DNA of 64,000 bases from Microvirga thermotolerans (GTDB taxonomy: Bacteria; Pseudomonadota; Alphaproteobacteria; Rhizobiales; Beijerinckiaceae), in contig NZ_CP045423.1 in assembly GCF_009363855.1 (NCBI RefSeq), positions 372,001 to 436,000 of the forward strand, in the 5' to 3' direction. Both the position numbers and the translations under genes were made by a program. Position 1 is the stretch's first letter, and every line of letters starts with the position of its first letter. Shown here one piece after another: positions 8,733 to 17,180 of the stretch. The notes beneath the pieces were generated by a model. That model was not told the DNA's origin. It worked only from the letters and a program-made list of their open reading frames with translations, and made no database searches.

Positions 8733-9549
8733 CCCCGAGGGCGGCGGTGCGCGCCGCGAGGGCGCAGACGTCGCTGCGGTTGCGCTCGGCCCGGGCGAAG
8801 AGGGCCTTGAGGGCGGCGCCGTCCGCCGCCGCCAGGGAAATCCGGTCGATCAGGCACACCGCCTGAAGCGCGCCGGCGCTCTCGGGATCGGCGCCGCACA
8901 GCCAGCCGTGGAAGCCGAAGGCCGCCTCGGCATCCGCGAAGCGGAAGGCCTGGCAGGTCTGCTCGGCCGTCCCCGCAAGAGTTCCCGCAAGAGTTCCCGC
9001 AAGGGTCACCTCGGCCATCTCCACGGGGCCGAACTTCGTCGCCTCCATCCGGCTCTGCGCGGTGCGGCCCACGGAGAGGCCGGCCTCCGCCGCGCGGCGC
9101 ACGGTCTCGACGAAGAGGCTGCGCCTCTCCGTCCCGACCTCGCCCTGGACGAGGGCGATCCGCGCGTGGCGGGCCTCGCCGAATCGGCCGAGGACCAGGT
9201 TGTCCTCGCGCCCGCCGGACACGTGAAGCCGGGCCGAGAAGACCGGAGGCGCGAAGGGCTTGTCGAGGCTGTAGGCCGGGGCGGCCTGCGGAAGCGGCCG
9301 CCACGGGGGCGGCGGCGCGATCAGCACGGAGGCGGGAACCGCCCCCGGCGCGCCGGGGGCCGGGGGGCGGGCCTTCTCCTCGCGGGCGAAGTGAACGAGC
9401 CCGGCGACGGTGAGGCCGGACAGGAGCGTCATCCGCAGCCAGGGCAGACGCCGCGCGCGGCGACGCGGGCGCGGCGGGTCCTCGCCGGTCCCGTCGAGGT
9501 CCTCCTCCCACCCGCTCTCGTCCCAGTCGGCGTGGATCGCCTTCGGCAT
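8710..9549 (-). CDS. Single-pass membrane protein of unknown function
   Basis: A 279-residue protein with an acidic N-terminus, a basic patch (PRPRRRARR), one hydrophobic segment (about 40-55, MTLLSGLTVAGLVHFA), a proline-rich linker and a C-terminal globular part with five cysteines. The topology suggests an inner-membrane anchor with a periplasmic domain. An in-frame run of AGTL repeats (about residues 182-193) comes from a 12-base tandem repeat. I do not recognise the family; it may be lineage-specific. The 3' end overlaps the convergent molybdoenzyme gene by 23 bases. Confidence 0.6.
   Translation of the reverse strand: MPKAIHADWDESGWEEDLDGTGEDPPRPRRRARRLPWLRMTLLSGLTVAGLVHFAREEKARPPAPGAPGAVPASVLIAPPPPWRPLPQAAPAYSLDKPFAPPVFSARLHVSGGREDNLVLGRFGEARHARIALVQGEVGTERRSLFVETVRRAAEAGLSVGRTAQSRMEATKFGPVEMAEVTLAGTLAGTLAGTAEQTCQAFRFADAEAAFGFHGWLCGADPESAGALQAVCLIDRISLAAADGAALKALFARAERNRSDVCALAARTAALGVRPPARP
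8969..9004. repeat. 12-base tandem repeat, three units, inside a coding region
   Basis: Three 12-base units (consensus gttcccgcaaga, the first with one change and the last with one change) stand in a row. On the minus strand they encode Ala-Gly-Thr-Leu repeats in the membrane protein at 8710-9549. The unit is a multiple of three, so gain or loss keeps the frame. Confidence 0.85.
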
Positions 9550-9957
9550 CGTGCTCCCGTCGCAGCGTTGGCATTCCGAAGGAGTGTTCTACCGTAGCGC
9601 CCGCGAGCGTTCGAAAGCTTTCGTTCATCATCGTGAATCGAAGGTTACCGCGTGCCCGAAGCGGCTTCTCCCTCGCACCCGACGGCCGCGGCCTGCCCGG
9701 CGCAGGAATCACTTGACGGCGCAACGGGTTTGATGTGTTTCTGAAAAGACCTATCGGCCCGGCGAACGGGCTTTCCGATGGACGAAGGCGATGACGCTGC
9801 TCACCACGACGAGCAAAACGAAAACCGTCACGACGGCCGCGAAAACGGCCGGCTGAAGCCTCGTCGTCCCCGGTCCTCTCTCCCGTCGGGGCGAGAGGCG
9901 ACACCCGAAAAGGGTTCTCGAAGATCTCCCGGGGAGAGCGAAGACAGGAGAAGTTCC
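9550..9957. other. Non-coding gap upstream of asd
   Basis: About 400 bases between divergent genes. It holds a short palindromic stretch (cgaaagctttcg near 9612-9623) just upstream of the minus-strand membrane protein gene, and presumably the promoters of that gene and asd. A minus-strand frame ending at 9751 could encode a roughly 26-residue hydrophobic peptide from a GTG, but it has no ribosome-binding site. No RNA gene is recognised. Confidence 0.5.
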
Positions 9958-10989
9958 ATGGGTTACAAGGTCGCCGTCGTCGGTGCGACGGGCAATGTGG
10001 GCCGCGAGATGCTCAATATCCTGGCCGAGCGCGCGTTTCCCGCCGACGAGGTGGTGGCGCTGGCCTCCCGCCGCAGCCAGGGCACGGAGGTTTCCTACGG
10101 CGACAGGATCCTGAAGACGAAGGCCCTCGACACCTTCGATTTCTCGGACGTGGACCTGTGCCTCATGTCCGCGGGCGGCGAGGTCTCGAAGGAGTGGTCG
10201 CCCAGGATCGCCGCGCAGGGCGCGGTGGTGATCGACAACTCCTCCGCCTGGCGCTACGACCCCGAGGTGCCCCTGGTGGTGCCGGAGGTGAACGCCGGGG
10301 CGGTGCGCGAGATGAAGAAGAACATCGTCGCCAACCCGAACTGCTCCACGGCGCAGCTCGTGGTCGCCCTCAAGCCCCTTCACGACCGCGCCACCATCCG
10401 GCGCGTGGTGGTCGCCACCTACCAGTCCGTCTCCGGCGCCGGCAAGGAGGGCATGGACGAGCTCGACCGCCAGACCAAGGCCCTCTACTCCCTCCAGGAA
10501 GTGCAGGAGAAGAAGTTCCCCAAGCGCATCGCCTTCAACCTCATCCCCCACATCGACGTGTTCATGGAGGACGGGTTCACGAAGGAAGAGTGGAAGATGA
10601 CGGCCGAGACCAAGAAGATTCTCGACCCGAAGATCAAGCTCACCGCCACCTGCGTGCGCGTGCCGGTCTTCATCGGCCATTCGGAGGCGGTGAACGTGGA
10701 GTTCGAGAAGCCGATCACCGCCGACGAGGCGCGGGAGGTCCTGCGCTCCGCCCCCGGCGTGGTCGTCATCGACAGGCGCGAGCCCGGCGGCTACATCACC
10801 CCGCACGAGGCGGCGGGCGAGGACGCCACCTACGTGTCGCGCATCCGCGAGGACATCACCGTCGAGAACGGCCTCGCCTTCTGGTGCGTCTCCGACAACC
10901 TCCGCAAGGGCGCGGCGCTCAACGCGGTGCAGATCGCCGAGGCCATGGCCAACCGCGGCCTCCTGCCTTCCAAGAAGAAGGCTGCATGA
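9958..10989 (+). CDS. asd: Aspartate-semialdehyde dehydrogenase
   Basis: NADPH-dependent reduction of aspartyl phosphate to aspartate semialdehyde, feeding lysine/diaminopimelate, threonine and methionine synthesis. The 343-residue protein begins with the nucleotide-binding VAVVGATGNVGREML and carries the catalytic cysteine C129 in NPNCSTAQL. YQSVSGAGKEG and RVPVFIGHSEAV follow, as expected for the family. The ATG at 9958 has an AGGAG 8 bases upstream. A 12-bp hairpin follows the gene. Confidence 0.97.
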   Translation: MGYKVAVVGATGNVGREMLNILAERAFPADEVVALASRRSQGTEVSYGDRILKTKALDTFDFSDVDLCLMSAGGEVSKEWSPRIAAQGAVVIDNSSAWRYDPEVPLVVPEVNAGAVREMKKNIVANPNCSTAQLVVALKPLHDRATIRRVVVATYQSVSGAGKEGMDELDRQTKALYSLQEVQEKKFPKRIAFNLIPHIDVFMEDGFTKEEWKMTAETKKILDPKIKLTATCVRVPVFIGHSEAVNVEFEKPITADEAREVLRSAPGVVVIDRREPGGYITPHEAAGEDATYVSRIREDITVENGLAFWCVSDNLRKGAALNAVQIAEAMANRGLLPSKKKAA

Positions 10990-11017
10990 GACGCAGGGCT
11001 GCATAAGCCGTGACGGG

Positions 11018-11045
11018 GAGGGCGGGATCCGGCGATCCCGCCCTC
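11018..11045. terminator. Hairpin between convergent asd and carbonic anhydrase genes
   Basis: A perfect 12-bp stem (gagggcgggatc / gatcccgccctc) with a cggc loop lies between the two convergent stop codons. Only a short T-rich tail follows (tctt), so it probably acts as a bidirectional but imperfect intrinsic terminator. Confidence 0.55.
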
Positions 11046-11077
11046 TTCCGTCTCGCGGCCGGTCTTCCGGCGGAGCG

Positions 11078-11761
11078 TCAGGGGGCGTCGACCCGGCGGG
11101 CGCTGAACATGGAGACCCGCTTCGGCATGTCCTCGACGGCCGCCCGGTACTCCCCCGTCTCGGGATCGCGCACCATCAGGACGCCGGAGGCGACGCCGAA
11201 GAAGGCGCCGTGGAGCTCCAGCTTGCCGCGCTCCACGAGGGTGCGCACGCACGGAAACGTCATCAGGTTGTTGAGGCTGTTCTCGATCGCCGCGAGTTCG
11301 AGGCGCGTCAGGTAGTCGGAGAAGTCCGTGTCCCCGCGCGGGCCGATCCGCTCGGCGGCGGGGGCGATGAGGTTCATCCAGCGGCCGATGAAGTCGCCGG
11401 GCGACAGGGGGGCCGTGTCGTCCGCGAAGGCGCGGATGCCGCCGCAGCGGGCATGGCCCAGCACCACGATGTGCTTCACGCGCAGGGCCTGGACCGCGAA
11501 TTCCAGGGCGGCGGACGTGCCGTGGTAGTCGCCGCCGGTCTCGAAGGGCGGCACGAGGTTCGCCACGTTGCGGACCACGAAGAGCTCGCCCGGGCTCGCG
11601 TCGAAGATCACCTCCGGCGAGACCCGGCTGTCGCAGCAGCCGATGATCAGGATTTCGGGGGATTGTCCATGCTGCGCGAGGGCTTCGTATCGGTCCTTCT
11701 CGCGGGAGAAGCGTTCGCCGAGGAAGGCGCGGTAACCGTCGGTCAGGCGTTTCGGAAACAC
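11078..11761 (-). CDS. Beta-class carbonic anhydrase
   Basis: Zinc enzyme interconverting CO2 and bicarbonate in the cytoplasm. Zinc ligands and catalytic dyad are in place: C42, D44 and R46 in GCCDSRVSPE, then H103 and C106 in VLGHARCGG. The GTG at 11759-11761 is preferred over an ATG at 11821 because AGGAG sits 7 bases before it and because the extra 20 codons would be encoded by an intergenic repeat. Length 227 residues, normal for the family. It is convergent with asd. Confidence 0.92.
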   Translation of the reverse strand: MFPKRLTDGYRAFLGERFSREKDRYEALAQHGQSPEILIIGCCDSRVSPEVIFDASPGELFVVRNVANLVPPFETGGDYHGTSAALEFAVQALRVKHIVVLGHARCGGIRAFADDTAPLSPGDFIGRWMNLIAPAAERIGPRGDTDFSDYLTRLELAAIENSLNNLMTFPCVRTLVERGKLELHGAFFGVASGVLMVRDPETGEYRAAVEDMPKRVSMFSARRVDAP

Positions 11762-11790
11762 GGGCAGGCTCCTGTTTTGGCGCCCGTTTC

Positions 11791-11825
11791 CTAGAGCATC
11801 GGATCCGAAAGTGGAATCCACTTTT
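11791..11825. repeat. Intergenic palindromic repeat (family B, copy 1)
   Basis: Begins ctagagcatcggatcc and contains the perfect inverted repeat aaagtgg-aat-ccacttt at 11808-11824. It shares its opening (ctagagca) and the cgaaagtgg core with the element at 17030. Elements of this look are common between genes in Methylobacterium/Microvirga-type genomes, as I recall. It lies just upstream of the carbonic anhydrase gene. Confidence 0.6.
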
Positions 11826-11862
11826 GCGATCGTCGGGGCTCAAGGGCGGAGGGAGCGTCTCC

Positions 11863-13605
11863 TCAGCCGGGAAGCCGCGCCGCCTCGGCGAGCTTCGCCA
11901 GCTCCACGTTCGCGCCGCAGAGAAGGACGCCGACCCGCTCCCCGGGCCGCGGCCGGTAGGCGCCGGAGACGAGCGCCGCGAGGGCGGCCGCCCCGCCGGG
12001 CTCCGTGGCGATGCGCCAGTCGCGCCAGAGGAGTCCCTGGGCGTCGCGGATCGCGGCGTCGCTCACCAGGGCCACGTGGTCGACGGCCCCCTTGCAGATC
12101 CCGTACACGAGCGCCCCCGTGTTGCGGGCGCCGAGCGAATCGGCCGCGAGCGAATCGACCTCCACGTCCACCGGGCCGCCCGCCGCGAGGGCCGCGTGGA
12201 GCGCCCGCGAGCCTTCCGGCTCCACGCCCACCACCTTCACGCGGCCGGCCCACCAGGCCGCGATGCCGCCGATGAGGCCGCCGCCGCCCACCGCCACCAG
12301 AACCGTGTCGAGGGGAGGGGCGTCCTCCTCCCATTCGAGCCCGACCGTGCCCTGGCCCGCGATGGTGCTCTCGGCGCCGAAGGGATGGACCCGCAGCGCG
12401 CCGCTCTCCGCCACGTAGAGGTCGCAGGCCTCCTGGGCGTCCGCATAGCGCGCGCCGCCGATCACGACCTCGGCCCCGTGGGAGCGGATGACGGCGATCT
12501 TCGCGGGGCTCGAGATCTCCGGCACGAAGATGCGGGCCTTCACGCCGAGCCGTTTCGCCGCATAGGCGACCGCCGCGCCGTGGTTGCCGCCCGAGGCCGC
12601 CGCCACGCCCGCGGCGGGCACCGGCTTCGACAGGAGCGTGTTGAAGGCGCCGCGCGCCTTGAACGAGCCCGCGTGCTGGAGGAACTCGAGCTTGAGGCTC
12701 ACCGGCCCCGCATGGCCGAAGGCCTCGGGCAGGGTCCAGACGGGCGTGCGGCGGATGTGCGGGGCGATGCGCCGGTGCGCCTCCTCGATATCGCGGCGGG
12801 TGACGGGAAGGGTCTCGGTTGCGGAGACGGAAGCGGGCATGGCGGCAATCTCGGGAACGGGCGCGGAAACCGGGCGGGCGAGGGTCCAGATGGCGACCGG
12901 GAGGCCGTGGGCGTCGCGGTCGGGCGGCGAGGGAAAGGAGCGTCCTCCACCTCTAGCGATATCGAGGGCGACGGCCAACCCCGCGAGGGCGTCGACGAGG
13001 TCGTCCTCCCCCGCGCCGCGGGGCGGATGCGAATCGACGAGCCCGGGAGGAAGGCCCGCCCGGCGAAGGAGCTCCCGTCGCAGGACGAGGCCCGGCGCAT
13101 GGGGCCTGCCCTTCACCTTCTTCGGCTCCGCGAGGGCGCGCTCGCCGTTCAGGGACCAGAAGGCGAGCTCCGGGTGCACCTCCACGACCCGGGGGACGAG
13201 GTCGGGCCGTCCGCGGAGCAGCGCGTCGATCTCGCGGATCTTCGGGAAGAGGTGGAAGCCCTGCATGGAGACCTTGCGCGGCGGGTCGGAGGTTTCGAGC
13301 GCCAGGGCGCAGGCGGTCGCGAAATCCGGCGCCTCCACCGCGCGGCGGGAGGGAATCGCGAAGACGGACGACTGGCGCGCGCCGAGAAGCGGGCGGATCG
13401 TCCGCTCCGGGCGCCGCCCCGGGCCTTCCGTGCGGTCCGGAAGGCCGATGGGCATGTCGACGGCGACGACCTGGGGGCGCTCCGGCGAATCGACGATGTC
13501 GGCGAAGCGCCGCTCGATCCGCACGACGGGAGCGCGGCGCCCGTCGCAATCGGCGAAGACCGCGATCCAGCCTCCGGGACAACCGTCGATTCCGACCGCC
13601 CACAT
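11863..13605 (-). CDS. DUF429 domain fused in frame to a PLP-dependent threonine/serine dehydratase
   Basis: One uninterrupted 580-codon frame. Residues 1-240 look like DUF429, a predicted RNase H-fold nuclease family (GIDGCPGGWIAV, VAVDMPIGLPD, EVHPELAFW, DDLVDALAGLAVA). After a linker of about 20 residues, residues 256-580 form a complete fold-type II PLP enzyme: SFKARGAFN (PLP lysine), SGGNHGAAVAYA, the glycine loop VAVGGGGLIGG and CGANVEL near the end. This half would deaminate threonine or serine, or act as a racemase. An ATG at 12838-12840 could start it as a normal 325-residue protein, but no stop separates the halves. It is either a true fusion or a lost stop/frameshift. Confidence 0.8.
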   Translation of the reverse strand: MWAVGIDGCPGGWIAVFADCDGRRAPVVRIERRFADIVDSPERPQVVAVDMPIGLPDRTEGPGRRPERTIRPLLGARQSSVFAIPSRRAVEAPDFATACALALETSDPPRKVSMQGFHLFPKIREIDALLRGRPDLVPRVVEVHPELAFWSLNGERALAEPKKVKGRPHAPGLVLRRELLRRAGLPPGLVDSHPPRGAGEDDLVDALAGLAVALDIARGGGRSFPSPPDRDAHGLPVAIWTLARPVSAPVPEIAAMPASVSATETLPVTRRDIEEAHRRIAPHIRRTPVWTLPEAFGHAGPVSLKLEFLQHAGSFKARGAFNTLLSKPVPAAGVAAASGGNHGAAVAYAAKRLGVKARIFVPEISSPAKIAVIRSHGAEVVIGGARYADAQEACDLYVAESGALRVHPFGAESTIAGQGTVGLEWEEDAPPLDTVLVAVGGGGLIGGIAAWWAGRVKVVGVEPEGSRALHAALAAGGPVDVEVDSLAADSLGARNTGALVYGICKGAVDHVALVSDAAIRDAQGLLWRDWRIATEPGGAAALAALVSGAYRPRPGERVGVLLCGANVELAKLAEAARLPG

Positions 13606-13673
13606 CCTTCGCGCGCTCCTCCGTTTCCGCGGCCCGCCGCCGCCGCTACATTCGGCCCCGAGGGGAGGCCATC

Positions 13674-14558
13674 ATGACCGAGATTCGCCCGCGCCGCAGC
13701 GCCCTTTACATGCCCGGCTCGAACGCCCGCGCCCTGGAGAAGGCCAGGACCCTGCCCGCGGACGTGGTGATCCTCGATCTCGAGGATTCGGTGGCGCCGG
13801 AGGCGAAGACGGAGGCGCGCGCACAGGTCTGCGCCGCCCTGCGGCAGGGCGGCTTCGCGCCGCGCGAGGTGGTGGTGCGCGTCAACGCCCTCGACACGCC
13901 CTGGGGCGAGGAGGACCTGGCGGCCGTCGCCGCCGCGGCCCCCGATGCGATCCTCGTCCCCAAGGTGTCCTCGCCCGAGACCCTGGCGGCGGTCGGACTG
14001 CGCCTGCGGCGGGCGCGGGCGCCGGAGCGCGTGCGCGTCTGGGCCATGATCGAGACCGCCCACGCGATCCTGCGGGCCGACGCGATCGCCGGCGCGGCCC
14101 ACGACGTGGACACGCGCCTCGACTGCTTCGTGCTGGGCCTCAACGACCTTGCCCGCGAGACCCGCGCCCGGCTCGTTCCCGGACGCGCGCCCATGCTGCC
14201 GTGGATGGCGACGGCCCTCGCGGCGGCGCGCGCCAACGGCATCGACATTCTCGACGGGGTCTGCAACGACCTTTCCGACGCGGCGGCGCTGCGGGCCGAA
14301 TGCGTGCAGGCCCGCGACTGCGGCTTCGACGGCAAGACCCTGATCCACCCGAACCAGATCGGAACGGCGAACGAGATCTTCTCGCCCACTCCCGAGGAGG
14401 TGAGCGAGGCGAGGATCGTCGCGGAGGCCTTCGAGAAGCCGGAGAACGCCCGCAAGGGCGCCATCGCCCTCGGCGGCCGCATGGTGGAGCGCCTCCATGC
14501 GGACATGGCGCGGCGGGTGCTCGGCCTGGCGCGGGCCATCGAGGCGCGCGGAAGCTGA
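13674..14558 (+). CDS. CoA ester lyase, HpcH/HpaI aldolase (CitE-like) family
   Basis: TIM-barrel lyase/thioesterase related to citrate lyase beta subunit and malyl-CoA lyase. The 294-residue protein starts RSALYMPGSNARALEKA and has the family motifs VILDLEDSV, VRVNALDTPWG, AMIETAHAIL and GFDGKTLIHPNQI. The divalent-metal acidic residues (E and D in these motifs) are present. Related Methylobacteriaceae enzymes act on malyl-CoA or methylmalyl-CoA esters in the glyoxylate-regeneration pathway, but the substrate here cannot be fixed from sequence. It is divergent from the DUF429 fusion gene. Confidence 0.88.
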   Translation: MTEIRPRRSALYMPGSNARALEKARTLPADVVILDLEDSVAPEAKTEARAQVCAALRQGGFAPREVVVRVNALDTPWGEEDLAAVAAAAPDAILVPKVSSPETLAAVGLRLRRARAPERVRVWAMIETAHAILRADAIAGAAHDVDTRLDCFVLGLNDLARETRARLVPGRAPMLPWMATALAAARANGIDILDGVCNDLSDAAALRAECVQARDCGFDGKTLIHPNQIGTANEIFSPTPEEVSEARIVAEAFEKPENARKGAIALGGRMVERLHADMARRVLGLARAIEARGS

Positions 14559-14584
14559 CGGCCGCCGCAAGCGCGCGGGCCGTC
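14557..14584. terminator. Weak hairpin between convergent genes
   Basis: gacggcc and ggccgtc pair across a 14-base loop between the lyase stop codon and the stop of the Trm112 gene. It has no T-run, so termination strength is doubtful. Confidence 0.3.
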
Positions 14585-14594
14585 CGGAGGTTCC

Positions 14595-14795
14595 TCACTC
14601 CGTCAGCGGCCGCGCCTCCTCCGGCAGCATGATCGGAATGCCGTCGCGGATCGGATAGGCGAGCTTGGCCTGCCGGCTGATCAGCTCCTGCCGCACGGGG
14701 TCGTAGTCGAGGGATTCCTTCGTCAGCGGGCAGACCAGCATCTCGAGGAGCTTGGGGTCGATGCGCGTCGCTTCGACGGGTGTGGTGTCGGTCAT
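14595..14795 (-). CDS. Trm112 family protein
   Basis: A 66-residue protein of the Trm112 (formerly DUF343) family, small zinc-ribbon-like proteins. Hallmarks are [17 protein letters not shown] and [17 protein letters not shown]. Only one cysteine remains (C22), so zinc binding is unlikely. In eukaryotes Trm112 activates methyltransferases; the bacterial role is unproven. The ATG has AGGAG 5 bases upstream. It is the last gene of a minus-strand group, 8 bases after the Lon-substrate-binding protein. Confidence 0.9.
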   Translation of the reverse strand: MTDTTPVEATRIDPKLLEMLVCPLTKESLDYDPVRQELISRQAKLAYPIRDGIPIMLPEEARPLTE

Positions 14796-14803
14796 GGGGT
14801 CTC

Positions 14804-15481
14804 CTATTGCAGCGGCGTCTCGGAGCCGTTGGTGCCGCGGGCGAGCTCGATCTCGGTGAGCGCGATCAGCACCTCGGCGCGGGTCTTGAGGTCCTGCGCC
14901 TCCAGCAGCGCCTGCTTCTCCCTGACGCCGAAGGGGCTCATCATGCAGAGCGCGTTGACCAGGGCCTCGTTGGGGGCCTCCTCGATTCCCTTCCAGTCCA
15001 CGCGCACGTCCGCCGCCTCCACGAAGTCGCGCAGCGCCTTGACGACGCCTGCGCGGTCGACCTCGTTCTCGCCCGCGCGGGCGACGAAGTCGTTCGCGTA
15101 GGGCGTGAAGTCGACGCGGCACTGCCGGTAGAGCGTCGGCACGGACAACTCCTCCTCGATGCGGAACCGGGCGATGCCGACGAGGGTGATGAGATAGCGC
15201 CCGTCGCCCGTCTCGGCGAACTGGGTGATGCGGCCCGCGCAGCCCACGTGATAGAGCTGCGGGAAGTGCCGCGTTCCGCCTCCGTCCGCGTCGGGCTGCA
15301 CCATGCCGACGATGCGGTCGCCCTTCAGGGCATCGTCCACCATGGCGAGATAGCGCGGTTCGAAGATGTTGAGGGGAATCTGGCCCCGCGGCAGGAGAAG
15401 GGCGCCTGGAAGGGGAAAGACCGGAATGACCGACGGGCAATCCTCTGGCCCCCGGTAAACCGCGTTCATTCCCATTCCCAT
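14804..15481 (-). CDS. Lon protease N-terminal (LON substrate-binding) domain protein
   Basis: A stand-alone LAN/LON domain of 225 residues, without the ATPase or protease parts of Lon. Motifs: [55 protein letters not shown]. Such proteins may present or bind unfolded substrates; the exact role is unknown. Three in-frame ATGs (15481, 15475, 15469) follow one another. AGGGAG abuts the first, so translation more likely begins at one of the later two. It lies between cnoX and the Trm112 gene. Confidence 0.9.
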   Translation of the reverse strand: MGMGMNAVYRGPEDCPSVIPVFPLPGALLLPRGQIPLNIFEPRYLAMVDDALKGDRIVGMVQPDADGGGTRHFPQLYHVGCAGRITQFAETGDGRYLITLVGIARFRIEEELSVPTLYRQCRVDFTPYANDFVARAGENEVDRAGVVKALRDFVEAADVRVDWKGIEEAPNEALVNALCMMSPFGVREKQALLEAQDLKTRAEVLIALTEIELARGTNGSETPLQ

Positions 15482-15505
15482 CTCCCTGTCCGTGGAACGG
15501 CGGCG

Positions 15506-16411
15506 TCAGGCAAACAGGATCGAGGAAAGCCTCCGCCGTCCCGCGACCGTCGCCGGGTCCATCGGGCCCCAGGCCTCGAAGAACTGGACGAGCTGCTTGC
15601 GTGCGCCGTCCTCGTTCCAATTGCGGTCGCGGCGGACGATTTCAAGGAGCTGGTCGACCGCTTCTTCGCGCTTCCCGCGGGCGTTGAGGGCGATGGCGAG
15701 ATCGAACCGGGCCTGGTGGTCGAGGGGATTGGCCGCGACGCGGCGTTCGAGCTCGGCGGTGTCGCCGAGGGAGCCGGCCTGCTCCGCGAGTTCCAGGGCG
15801 GCGCGGGCGCCGGCGATGGCCGGGTCCCGGGCCTTGTCGGCGGGCGCCATGTCGATGAGGCGCCGGGCGCCCTCCAGGTCGCCGAGCTCCACGTGCAGCT
15901 TGGCGAGGGCGGCGAGGGCCGGCGCGTGGGAGGGGTCCTGCGCCAGGATGCCCGCATAGAGCTCCGCCGCGCCGGAGGCGTCGCCCGCCGCCGCGAGGCG
16001 GTCCGCCTCGGCCATGACCTCCTCGACCGCGCTCGGGCCGAGGGGGCCGACGAGCCGCTCGATGAAGGCCCTGATCTGGCTCTCGGGCAGGGCGCCCATG
16101 AAGCCGTCCACCGGCTGGCCGCGCTGGAAGGCGAAGACCGCCGGAATCGACTGCACGCCGAGCTGGCCCGCGATCTGCGGATGCTCGTCGATGTTCATCT
16201 TCACCAGCTTGACCTTGCCGCCGGCCTCCCGGACGACCTTCTCGAGAACCGGCGTCAGCTGCTTGCAGGGGCCGCACCACGGCGCCCAGAAGTCCACGAG
16301 AACCGGCTGCTTCATGGATTCGGAGAGGACGTCCTGGCGGAAGGCCGCCGTGGTGGTGTCCTTGATCAGGCCGTCGGCAGGGGGGGCGTTGCGGGGGGTG
16401 TCGGCGAGCAT
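15506..16411 (-). CDS. cnoX: Thioredoxin-TPR co-chaperone (CnoX/YbbN family)
   Basis: A 301-residue protein with an N-terminal thioredoxin domain (residues 20-125; active site CGPC at 46-49 within [12 protein letters not shown]) followed by tetratricopeptide-like helices ([20 protein letters not shown] and onward). CnoX holds unfolded proteins under oxidative stress and hands them to chaperones. E. coli CnoX lacks the CxxC pair, but this one keeps it and should be redox active. The ATG has a gagg site 7 bases upstream. It is followed by the Lon-domain and Trm112 genes on the same strand. Confidence 0.92.
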   Translation of the reverse strand: MLADTPRNAPPADGLIKDTTTAAFRQDVLSESMKQPVLVDFWAPWCGPCKQLTPVLEKVVREAGGKVKLVKMNIDEHPQIAGQLGVQSIPAVFAFQRGQPVDGFMGALPESQIRAFIERLVGPLGPSAVEEVMAEADRLAAAGDASGAAELYAGILAQDPSHAPALAALAKLHVELGDLEGARRLIDMAPADKARDPAIAGARAALELAEQAGSLGDTAELERRVAANPLDHQARFDLAIALNARGKREEAVDQLLEIVRRDRNWNEDGARKQLVQFFEAWGPMDPATVAGRRRLSSILFA

Positions 16412-16458
16412 GCGATCCTCGGATGCGGTCTCTTGAGGGTTCGGTCTTTTCGTCTCTG

Positions 16459-16998
16459 TCAGATGGGGGCGTCCGGGCCGTCCGGCAATTCCGCCGGCGG
16501 TTCGGGCAGGCGCACGATCAGCGGGTCGTGCCCGGTCGCCCGCAGGAATTTCAGCAGATCCTCGCGGGAGACGCCCGTGGTCATGGAATTGACGAGGGGG
16601 TGGAAGTTCACCCGCTCGTGCTCCATCAGGTTGGCGTCGAGGATCATCGTCACCCTGTTCTCCCGGTCGTTGACCACCGCGAAGGGCGTGACCGAGCCCG
16701 GCTCGACCCCGAGCAGGGCGCGAAGCTGCTCGGCGGAGCCGAAGGACAGGCGGCCGGAGGCGCCGATGGCCTCGTGGGCCCGCTTGAGGTCGATCGCCGT
16801 CTCGTCCTTGGCGGTGATCAGGAAGAAGCGGCCCTTCTTGTCCTTCACGAAGAGGTTCTTGGAATGGGCGCCGGGGATCCGGGCCTTGACGGGGCGGGAT
16901 TCCGCCACCGTGAACACGGGCTCGTGCTCCACCGTCTCCGCGGCGATGCCGAGGGCGGCGAGCCGGTCGAGAAGGGCGCTGGGCGAGAGATGGGTCAC
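16459..16998 (-). CDS. Prolyl-tRNA editing protein ProX (YbaK/EbsC domain)
   Basis: A 179-residue stand-alone YbaK-domain deacylase that hydrolyses misacylated tRNA, typically Ala-tRNA(Pro). Motifs: EHEPVFTVAES, GAHSKNLFVKDKKGRFFL, LSFGSAEQLRALLGVEPGSV and TPFAVVNDRENRV. The GTG at 16996-16998 follows a GGAGG 10 bases upstream and starts at the expected point of the family. It lies 47 bases ahead of cnoX on the same strand. Confidence 0.9.
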   Translation of the reverse strand: MTHLSPSALLDRLAALGIAAETVEHEPVFTVAESRPVKARIPGAHSKNLFVKDKKGRFFLITAKDETAIDLKRAHEAIGASGRLSFGSAEQLRALLGVEPGSVTPFAVVNDRENRVTMILDANLMEHERVNFHPLVNSMTTGVSREDLLKFLRATGHDPLIVRLPEPPAELPDGPDAPI

Positions 16999-17029
16999 GG
17001 TTCGGCAGCCTCCGGAGATCAGGGGCGTT

Positions 17030-17065
17030 CTAGAGCAATTCCCGCGAAAGTGGGAACCGTTTCTG
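17030..17065. repeat. Intergenic repeat (family B, copy 2)
   Basis: Starts ctagagcaattcccgcgaaa and continues gtgggaaccgtttctg. It shares the ctagagca opening and the cgaaagtgg core with the element at 11791. It lies upstream of the proX start, between that gene and the tRNA. Confidence 0.55.
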
Positions 17066-17099
17066 TCGCGCCGGGCGCCGGGCGCCGTCTTCGTCCAGA

Positions 17100-17126
17100 A
17101 AACCTCTTGCCAAAAACCTCTTGCCA
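17100..17126. repeat. Short direct repeat, two units
   Basis: The run aaacctcttgccaa occurs twice in direct succession, with 1-2 bases of overlap, about 55 bases ahead of the tRNA gene. It may be a replication-slippage product within the tRNA promoter region. Confidence 0.6.
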
Positions 17127-17180
17127 AGCGGATCGTTTTGAGGCACATGAGCGGCCTCGCAACGGCGCAAGCCGCGGAGC

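Noticed and set aside
11762-11821. Upstream ATG (11821) for the carbonic anhydrase
   Set aside because: The 20 extra codons fall in the family B repeat and the GTG at 11761 has a well-spaced AGGAG.
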